DNA of 64,000 nucleotides, taken from assembly GCF_000182925.2 (NCBI RefSeq), contig NC_026507.1, positions 744,001 to 808,000 of the forward strand, written 5' to 3'. The position numbers and the translations under genes were made by a program. The notes beneath the pieces were generated by a model. That model was given only the letters and a program-made list of their open reading frames with translations, made no database searches and was not told the origin of the DNA. Within the stretch, counting starts at the first letter, position 1. Each line of letters opens with the position of its first letter. Of this stretch, positions 55,960-64,000 are shown piece by piece. This DNA comes from Neurospora crassa OR74A. Taxonomy: Eukaryota > Ascomycota > Sordariomycetes > Sordariales > Sordariaceae.

Positions 55960-58900
55960 ATGCCTTGGGGACTTCCCTTCTTTCGGAACCGCACGGAGGA
56001 CCAGAACCAGAACAACAAGAAAAAAGGCAGCAGCAAGAGCCCGAAGAACGCCAACAAACCCACCAACCGCGTCACCAAGCCCAGAGCTCACTCGACAGGC
56101 AACCTGGAAAAGTCTACCAAGTCCACCATCCAAAAAGCCATCGACTCCGCAGACAGCTCCAAGTCCGTTCCCATCACAAACCCGTACGGCTCCCGCCTCT
56201 TCGGCACCGATCCCTCCAACCTCGCCTCTTTCAATTTCCAACGCCCTACCCCAGCCATTCCCCTCTCCCCTACAGAAGTCGCCATTAAGAAACGTGACCA
56301 ACGCCTAGCCGCTCTCGCCCAGCGCAAAGCACAAGAAGAACACGACAACAAGCTCCGCCTCGCCTCCCTTCGGCGAGTCGACCCTACCGTGACTCCTCAC
56401 TCTGACGCCTTTCAAACCATTCTGTATTCCCTTCGCACCCACCTGGACTCGCCCACCTCTACCTTGAACGAGCTGCTCAAGTCGCGGTTCAGTCCCGAGG
56501 ATCGGGACCTGTTGCTGCCGGCTGATTGGGAGCAGAATCCCGTCTTGGCTGAGTTGCAGGGGAAAAACAGCGAGAGGTATAAGAGGTTGGTCAAGGGGGA
56601 GGTGAAGGGTTGGCAGAAGAAGGGGGATAACAACAACGAAGGGTGGGCAAAGGAGGCCGATTTAGCGTTCAAATTGACTTGTTTGTACTTTGGATTGCCG
56701 GTCGCACCGATGGGGTGGGAACAGAGCGAGACGAGGAGGTGGTGGGAGAAGAAGCAGCAGCAGCAGCAGCAGCAGCAGCAGATGAGTGGTGCTGGTGGTA
56801 GTGAGAGCGAAAGGGGATACGGTGGGCCGGGGTATGACGAGGAAGAGGATGATATGGGGAATATTGTCAGGAGGCCGAGAGAGGATCCGATCAAGTTCTT
56901 GAATTGTTATGGGAAGAGGGTTTTTGAGAAAGATGCTGTTCGAGGTGAGTCGTCTCTACCTACCTACCGGTTTGAATGTGCTGCTAACGGCTGATAAAAA
57001 AAACAGAACCGGATCCAGTCCTGGAGACGTATAACGCTTTGCCTCGGTTCCCGCCGACACTTAAGGAACTCGACCCTGAGGGCGACTACATAAACGCTGA
57101 TGCGTTGCGTGTAGATATGCCGGATAGGTTCGACTTTAGCATCGGCCTGCGTGGCGGTGGTGATTTTGATGATGAGGATGAAGAGGACGAAGTCGACGAG
57201 GATGAAGAGCACTCAATGGGTATTGATGAGCCCGTGGATCTTGTCCCATCCCCAGAAAACGCCCTCGTCTCTCTTCGCGGCGGAGGTCCTCTCAAGGACA
57301 TCGGTGGCGTCTTTAAAGATATCGACCACGGCAAATATCGCCTCTCCACCGAGGCTTTCTTTGCTTTTGCGCAGACTGATCACCACAAGGAGGGCCTCAA
57401 AAGCCGTCTTGAAGGCGAGAGAGGCGTGTTCGAGAATCTGTGGATTCCACTCTACGGTTACCAGGGCATTGTCTGGTTCCGTATCGACATGCTCAACACC
57501 TTTGTTGACGCCGTCGATCGTCTTTTGGGCTTTGGCGTCCGAGCTGGTGCCTCGTACAAGCTCTATGTATTCGACAGGAACAAGGAGTACAAGACCCGAG
57601 CCCAAAAGGAGGCCTTCTTGCGAAACGACAGGAACTCTCTCGAAGTCGCCTGCAAAGGACCTGGCGACTACAGCAACGACTATATTGCCTGGAACTGGGT
57701 CGTCGGACACCTTGGCTCGCTGGGCGTCGACACCAGCGGATCGCCCCTGGCGCACCAAAAGGTGCTCTTCGTCGCTGGTCCCGGTGATCCCGTGCCCTAT
57801 CAATGGGAGCCAGCCAACATGCACAACGTCGCCAAGCTGGTTCTTGAGTGGGACGGCATGCCGGACATGAACCGTCCGGACGTCGCCTACCTCCGCATGC
57901 CCATCGTCGGAGATCCGTCAGCGGCGGATGTGCACACCAACCAGTTTGCCCCCTGGATGACACAAGCTTGTCGTGTTTTGTGCGCCGGCCGCATCCCCAA
58001 CCGTCCCGGCCATCCTTTTGTTCCCGATGTGTACATTGGCGTCAAAACCACGTCCGACCCTCGCAACGGCGGCAAAGACAATGCCTACGGCACCTATGGC
58101 GGGTTGACCTTCAACTTCAACCAATGGACCTCCATCCTGCAAGCCCACAGGGACTCGCGTAACCAACCGATCGTGCTGCGGGCGTGGACTTTCGAGTCGC
58201 CCAGCGGCAACATCGACCGTTGGCACCTGTTCGTGCCCGGTGTCTCGTATGTGTACAGCGACGACTGCGCAATCTTGCACTCCGAGTTCAAGGACTCCAA
58301 GCGCGTCTACGCCAAGATTAGCAACATGCTTGAGTCCGGTCTCGGCTTAGAACAGGTGCGGGACCTCAAGCACATCGAGGTACACCTCCCCGGCGAGTCG
58401 TTCCTCGCCGATGCGCGGGAACAGTCAGAGGTCCTCATCTCCGTCGACTCAACCGGCAAACTGGACAAGCAGGGCGTCCAGCGCGTTGCTGAACTGCTTG
58501 AGCAGTGGTATAACTGGCTGAAAGAGAAGCCGGGCGTGCCGCCAGCCAAGAACGGCGTGGACATGTTCCCGCAGTTTATCACGCTGCAGCCGGTGTATTT
58601 GGACCATGCCCTGGTCTGCGATGAGGATACTGAGCAGTCGTTGGACTGGAATCCAAGGGAGACGAGTCTCGCGGAGTTCCGCAGGCTGATTGCGGAGTTG
58701 TGGATTCCCGGAAGGTACTCGGTTGATTACTATGCTCAGAGCTCGAGGGTGAGACTGACGCAGAATGAGCTCGACGGCGCGCCGATGTTGGTGGTGCTGC
58801 CTTCTACCACGGAGTTGGAGTGGTATAAGATTCGGGATATGATTGTTTGGCCGGAGCTGGTTGTGCAGGTCTATGATGATCAGTTTGATGGTAAGCATTC

Positions 58901-61310
58901 TCCAAACCCTTCTTTTTGAAAGTAGTTTACTAACATGACTTCCAAGTGTTTGGCGACATTTTCGCCCAACCGTTTGGTTACCGCGATATCTACAAGACGG
59001 ACGCCAATCTTCTCTACAGCAGTCTCAATAACAAGGATGATCTTCCCAACGGGAACGTTCTTCGCTTTGGTCGTGACTACCAGCTCTGGGCTGAACAAGT
59101 GCCCTGGAGTCATGGCGAACTGAGGACTATCCAGCCATCAGACCATCAGCCTCGGCCTGTCCCTGGTACTACCGCTTCTCAGCAGTCACGGACTTCACAG
59201 ACAGCGGTGAATCAACACAACCCAAACCCGATGGGTTTCGCCTCCAACCTGCCGCCTCCACGTCCCACCCATACGGGCGTCTTCAGTGCTTCCAGCAAAT
59301 TGGATGTCAATGCCATGAACCCGAGCGAAAAGGGCCGCTTCCTTCGGGAGTTCAGCTATGCCAACCCGCTCACCGTGGACTTTGTGAAGGGCATTCCTGT
59401 CCACATCCCTCCCATCGACCAGCTCCTTGACTGCAAGTTCGATAACACCCCCCGTCTAGCCAACGGAGTCCTCACGCCCTCGGAGGTTCGCCTTCTTCAG
59501 CAAAAGTACTTTGAGCTGCGCACCATCATGCTTGAACGCGAGGAAAAGTGTCACTTCCCGGGCTGTGACGCCGCCTTCCCCTTCGGCAGCGGCCTCATGA
59601 CGCGACACATCAAAGCCGCCCACACCGCCGAGAAGTGCAACTTCTGCCACGACCCTCTCTACCAGCACTGGACCGTCGCCCAGCGTTTCCAGCACTTCGC
59701 CTCCAAGCACGCCGACATCCTCGGCGCCCTTCAAACCAGCCGCCCCGTCAACGCCGCCTCCTACGACGACCACCCCAACCCCTTCCAGTTTAAGCGCGAG
59801 CTGTCCTGGTTTTTCTGCTGCCGCTGCGGCCGTGACCACTCGGTCTTGTCTGCAAAACTCGACCGCTTCCACCACGACCTCGTCTGCTACCCCGGCGCCG
59901 CCCACCACGAGATCCACCCGTGGAAGTCCTGCACCGTCTGCGGCCAGCGCATCAACACCGACGACCCGTCCTCCGCCAAAGCGCACAAGCACCCCGACGT
60001 CGCTCGTGGGCCGGGCATCAAACCCGATTTCTGCGCGCAGTGCGGTCTCGAGCTGCGCAGGCTCGAAATCGCCGACCGCGAGAAACACGCGCATTTCTGC
60101 AGAGGCCACTGCGGCGGCAAAGGCCACAACAGCAGTTCCTTCAACGTCCGCTTCTGTCCCTGGTGCGGGCTGGAGATGGAAATGACTACTTCTGCTGACG
60201 GTACCAAGGTCGTCGACAGCGTAGCGGCGCAGCGACACATTGATTCATGCGTCAGGAAGCCGCAAGACGACAAGACGACGTTTGGCCCGATTCACCCTGT
60301 ATCCAGCCGTGCTTACTACTACGGGATTCCCAACGGGGCGAAGACGGCCCGCGTGGATGTGCCACAGGGCGTGATCCCGCTTAAGCAGTGGCAGGGGAGG
60401 TCGGCGGCGACCGGGGGGAGGCAGCCGTTGAGGGCGAGGAAGGGGGAGAGGGTTGGACCCGCTGGGGCAACGGATTTGACGATGGGAACTGTTGTACCTG
60501 CTGGCCTGTTTGCAAATGTCACACAAGGCGGACCGGGACCGGCTACTACCGCTGCCACGAAGACTGCTGCGAAGAAGGCGAGGTTTGCGGATGTGGTGGA
60601 GGAGGTGAAGGCTGAGGAGGAGGAGGAGGAGGAAGATGAGGATGAGGAGATGAGTGATTTGTCGATTCCGTCGGAGGATGAGCCGACTGGGAAGAAGGCT
60701 GGCAAACGGTGAGTTTGTGTTTCTTTTGTATATTACTTTTTGATGTGTGAAAATTGTGTTTGAGCTAACGATCTTCTTTGACAGACCGGCGCGTGCAGGA
60801 GGCAAACGAAAGCGAACCCCTTTCACTTCAGACGACCCTACCTATAAACCTACTTGGAGCTGGGATCCGTCCGATCATTCTTCTGAGTTCATGTCTGGTA
60901 AGAGTCTTCTATACTATCGGTCTCAGCGGGTAATGTCTAACAGCAAGTGTCTAGATGATGAAAGCGTACCGCGCCCATCGGCGGCCAAGAAAACCAAGAC
61001 GGTGGCAGAGCCGGAAGTCAAAGTGCCAAAGGTCTCGTTCAGGCCTACAGGCAAGGGAGGCAAGAAGAAGCTGGCGCCGTTCCAGTCGGAGGACCCTAGT
61101 TACAAACCTCCGAAGGACCATTCGGATGAGTCTGATGTCTCGGATGTTGGTATGTCTTCCCCAATTTTCTCATTGTTCCGTCTTGCGTATTTTTGGGTCA
61201 GAATCACCAACTAACAAACCACAGCCGCCGACCCACTTGATATCTCACTCTGGCCCCAGCCTCATGAGGTCGTCAAATTTCTCGGTGATGATGTCGTTGA
61301 CGAGTCAGAA

Positions 61311-61346
<36 letters not shown>

Positions 61347-62894
61347 AGGGAGCCTACGCCACCACCAACAACCGAGAACTCCACAGCCAAACCGCCCAGG
61401 CCTGCCAAAACACTCGCCCTGACAGCGGCAGCCCAAAAGGCTGCAGCCAAGGCAGCCGCGGCAGCACAGGGCTCCTTTTTTGAGAAAGTCATTCTCCGGG
61501 CCCCGCCCAAGATTCTACCGACCATCCATGGCATCAGGGAACCGAACTCGGACGCCACCACGTCGAGCTCTGAGGATGAGGAAGCTTCTGACGAAGAGCC
61601 CAAGAAGGGCAGGAAGAAGGCAGCTCCTAAGAAGGCTGCCGCGCGTGGTGGCGTAACCACCAGAGGCAAAGCCAAGCAAGTCGCCGCCGTGGATGATGCC
61701 GACGAGTCAGAAGAAGAAGAGGAAGAGGGTGGTGAAGAAGGAGAAGAAGAAGCGGGAGAAGCGGGAGAAGCGGGAGAAGCGGGAGAAGCGGGAGAAGAAG
61801 AAGCACAAAACCCCGTGAGCGCCACCGCCCCAGAAGACCAAGACCAAGAAGCAGACGGACAAGAAGAAGGACCTCCGGCTAACTCATCACCTGCCCTAAA
61901 AGCAATGAAAGTCAAGGTCCTCCGCGCGCCTGACTCCCCCACTTCTATCGGCACCCGGAGCAGAGGTCTAAACGCCAAAATGATGCAACTTCGCTCCGGC
62001 TCTGGCTCCGGCGGCGGCGACGAGTCCAACCTCAATACCAACACCAATACCAACTCCACCCCATCCAAGCTTCGCTCTCGCCGCCGTGGCCGCCGTACTC
62101 GCCCCAAAGTCTCTCTCTCTCCCAACCCCCGCCTCTTCGGCAAAGGCACGTCTCCTGACCCTCTCCAACCCTCTCAATCCCCTCACTTCCAACCCTCTGA
62201 ACCCCCTCTCCAACCCTCCTCCCCTCAACCCCAATCCTCCCCTCCCCCTCCTCAACCCCAACCTTACTCCCGATACAGCCATCGCTCCCGCCCCGACCCC
62301 CACCCCAAGAAACGCATCAAAAGAACCCCACCGTCCCCCAAAAAACCACAAATGGACGTAGAAGAATTACTCAACCGCGTCATAGAAGGCCAACTCAAAG
62401 TAGCCAGACTCGCAAGACAGGGCAGACAAATGGAGGACTACAGGCTAGCACGACATGAGCAGCGAATTTCACAACCAAACTTGGACGACGGTGACGAAAT
62501 GCCGGATATGGATGCAGAATTAGATGAGCTGGAGTACATTAAGCGGGTCAAGCGGAGAAGACAACAAGAGGAAGAGGAGGAAGAAGAAGAAAAACAAGAA
62601 CAAGAAGAACAAGAAGAAAGGGAGAGGAAGAAGAAGAAGATGAAGAAGAGGGTGGCGAATGAGCGGCACGGGGCAATGGTGAGGAGGTTGAAGATTCATG
62701 GGTCGTTGGATGCGGTGGAGAGTTTGAGTCAGGAGGAGAGTGTGGGGGTGGAGGAGAGTGTGAGGAGTGAGAGTGAGAGTGTGAGCGAGGAGGAGGAGAG
62801 ACAGAAGAAAAGGAAACGGCTGGGACCGCCGGGAAGAGTGACGGATGAGACTTTGGCGGCGTTGGCGAGGGAGTATCCTGGTGCTATAGTTTAG
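55960..62894 (+). CDS. Giant zinc-finger protein with LRGGG motifs, 2202 residues (6 exons)
   Basis: join(55960..56944, 57007..58890, 58947..60708, 60785..60897, 60955..61149, 61225..62894). All introns are 56-76 nt with canonical ends and conserve frame. Residues 1-330 are basic with a Gln10 tract. Two LRGGG motifs (376-380 and 418-422) flank a very acidic segment. A globular-looking region (~430-950) follows. From ~1158 there is a C2H2 finger (CHFPGCDAAFPFGSG..H..H) and a series of CX2C pairs (CNFC, CCRCG, CTVCGQ, CAQCG, CPWCG). Exons 4 and 5 each encode a KRKRTPF/KKKLAPF-x-S-[DE]-DP-[TS]-YKP unit. The rest is Glu/Lys/Pro-rich with (AGE)n and Ser-Pro runs. No enzyme motif seen. A chromatin or nucleic-acid role is inferred from fingers and charged tails only. 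Confidence 0.82.
61752..61796 (+). repeat. Five 9-bp repeats in coding sequence
   Basis: Five perfect copies of GCGGGAGAA inside exon 6 of the giant gene, encoding (GEA)n. Likely to vary in copy number between strains. Confidence 0.9.
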
Positions 62895-63516
62895 TAGGGC
62901 TTGGGAGAGTAAATGTGAGCGAGTGAGGATGTAGGTAAATGGATCTGGTCTTTGGTTTGGAGACGGATGGATGGATGGCGTTTGTCGGTTCAATTATCGT
63001 TCTTACGGCTTGGTTTACCAGCTATTCATCTCTCATCTCTTTGTGTTGGTACGTTAGTTTATGCCCTCGTTTTAGACATCAGTTTATGTTATTGCTTTCC
63101 TTACTGAGCCTTCCATATCCTGAAAAGTGTCCAGTCGTGACTTGTGAAGTTTGGGTCATCAATAGGTTTCTTCTGTTCCCATTCGAATCAATGGATGTGT
63201 TTACCTAGGCAAGTAGAAATCCCCACCCGATATCCATACCAACCAGAACTTAAACATTACTCGCTAAAAGATGCGATTCTATAATCAATACCATAATGTT
63301 TACCTGAACTCCGAAACCCTGTCTCGCCACCAGTTCAGGTATACCCAAAAGCAGCCAAGCCTCGCTCGACCCATGCTTGCCCGCTCCAAGTCCCAGGGTC
63401 CTTCATGCTTTCATCCTTTCAAAAATATAACCGTCATGTTCTCCATGAGCATTGAAACTCCTCTTTACAATACCCATCCATCCCATTTGCAATTAATCAT
63501 CACATACTTGCCTCAC
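62895..63516. other. Convergent intergenic region
   Basis: 3' flanks of the giant gene and the partial minus-strand gene. A short ATGG run lies near 62964-62978. Nothing else seen. Confidence 0.5.
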
Positions 63517-63999
63517 CTACCGCTCACCCTTCCCATTTCCCTTCCCCTGCTCTTCCTTTCTCTCCCTTGCCTCCTCAACATCCTTCTCAAACCCACACCC
63601 AACCACCTTCCCCGTCACCCACTTGACCCCCTTCCCTCCTCCTCCTCCTCCTCCTCCTTCTCCATCAGGACAAGCAACAACACACTCGGGACATATCCTC
63701 ACGCGATGCCATGCCGTAGCCAAATTACCCCGCACGTTATATATCCCCGCATGAGACTCGGGTTGGGTATTGTAGGCTTCATCGATAGCTTTAACTATCA
63801 AGGTTGTGCAGTTTTGATTTTTATCATCCTTAATACTACTACCCTCCTCGCTGGCGTTCGTCGTGGTGGTATTGGGATTGGGAACGACAGAAGAAGAAGA
63901 AGCCGGAGGTAATAAATGGCTGGAATACTTCCACCGCTTCCACGTCCATGTCTTGTTGCCGTAGCAAGGAGTCGTCGCAGGGTTGTTATTACAATCGTC
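63517..63999 (-). CDS. Partial gene at the window edge, C-terminal part of a Cys-containing protein
   Basis: The frame is open from the right edge down to the stop at 63517, 160 codons, with no start in the window. It reads CNNNPATTPCYGNKTWTWKRW, a Ser/Thr/Asn linker, NCTTLIVKAIDEAYN, then ATAWHRVRICPECVVACPDG, a Gly tract and a charged tail. The spacing of Cys and the possible N-glycosylation sites (NKT, NTT, NAS, NCT) would suit a secreted or cell-surface protein. I do not recognise the family. An intron in this stretch cannot be excluded. Confidence 0.55.
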   Translation of the reverse strand, partial: DDCNNNPATTPCYGNKTWTWKRWKYSSHLLPPASSSSVVPNPNTTTTNASEEGSSIKDDKNQNCTTLIVKAIDEAYNTQPESHAGIYNVRGNLATAWHRVRICPECVVACPDGEGGGGGGGGKGVKWVTGKVVGCGFEKDVEEARERKEEQGKGNGKGER

Positions 64000-64000
64000 A

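Noticed and set aside
61262-62149. Minus-strand frame of about 300 codons with Ser runs opposite the giant gene
   Set aside because: Mirror of the Glu/Lys low-complexity coding sequence; no independent evidence.
1-64000. CRISPR arrays, intact DNA transposons, LTR elements, virus-derived genes
   Set aside because: No spacer-repeat arrays, terminal inverted or long direct repeats, reverse transcriptase, integrase, transposase or capsid-like reading frames were seen.

Overview
This is nuclear DNA of a filamentous ascomycete, most probably a sordariomycete of the Neurospora/Sordaria/Podospora type. Genes are monocistronic on both strands. Most are interrupted by short introns (about 55-130 nt) with GTRNGT donors and (G)CTAAC branch points. 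Intergenic spaces are long (0.5-2.6 kb), and several families seen here are fungus-specific. I see no repeat-induced AT-rich decay, no intact transposon, no CRISPR and no secondary-metabolite cluster. Exon coordinates were worked out by hand from splice signals, reading-frame phase and conserved protein motifs.

Left part (1-8 kb), an accessory-looking stretch: two tandem paralogous genes for small secreted cysteine-containing proteins (1157-1966 and 3849-4578, both minus) that were duplicated with part of their upstream DNA; an A-tailed extra segment between them; tRNA-Gly(GCC); and a Pol III-like unit (A box, B box, oligo-T) built of two tRNA-like pieces about 300 bp apart. 8-21 kb: a seven-helix fungal membrane protein, histidyl-tRNA synthetase (probably dual-targeted), a Rossmann-fold protein, tRNA-Trp(CCA), and a divergent pair made of a zinc-knuckle protein and an unrecognised 572-residue protein.

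21-28 kb: a uric acid/xanthine permease of the UapA/UapC type, then two tandem C2H2 zinc-finger paralogs sharing one intron and an upstream sequence block, then an intron-containing tRNA with anticodon CGC. 28-46 kb is mainly housekeeping: PRP17/CDC40 (splicing), ERV14/cornichon (ER-to-Golgi cargo receptor), methionine aminopeptidase 1, kynurenine 3-monooxygenase, an alpha/beta hydrolase whose start codon may be created by a GC-AG splice, N-myristoyltransferase, a single-pass membrane protein, and an ABHD12-like hydrolase with four exons.

46-64 kb: SWC3 (SWR1 chromatin remodeller), SPT5 (transcription elongation), a 2202-residue six-exon zinc-finger protein with two LRGGG motifs and an exon-level repeat, and a partial gene at the right edge. 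The genes do not form one pathway. MAP1 and NMT1 do act in succession on nascent proteins (removal of initiator Met, then N-myristoylation), and SWC3, SPT5 and PRP17 all act in nuclear gene expression, but their proximity is probably chance. The most novel material is the secreted pair, the Pol III-like unit, the CGC tRNA with a proline-type body, the zinc-finger pair and the giant LRGGG protein.
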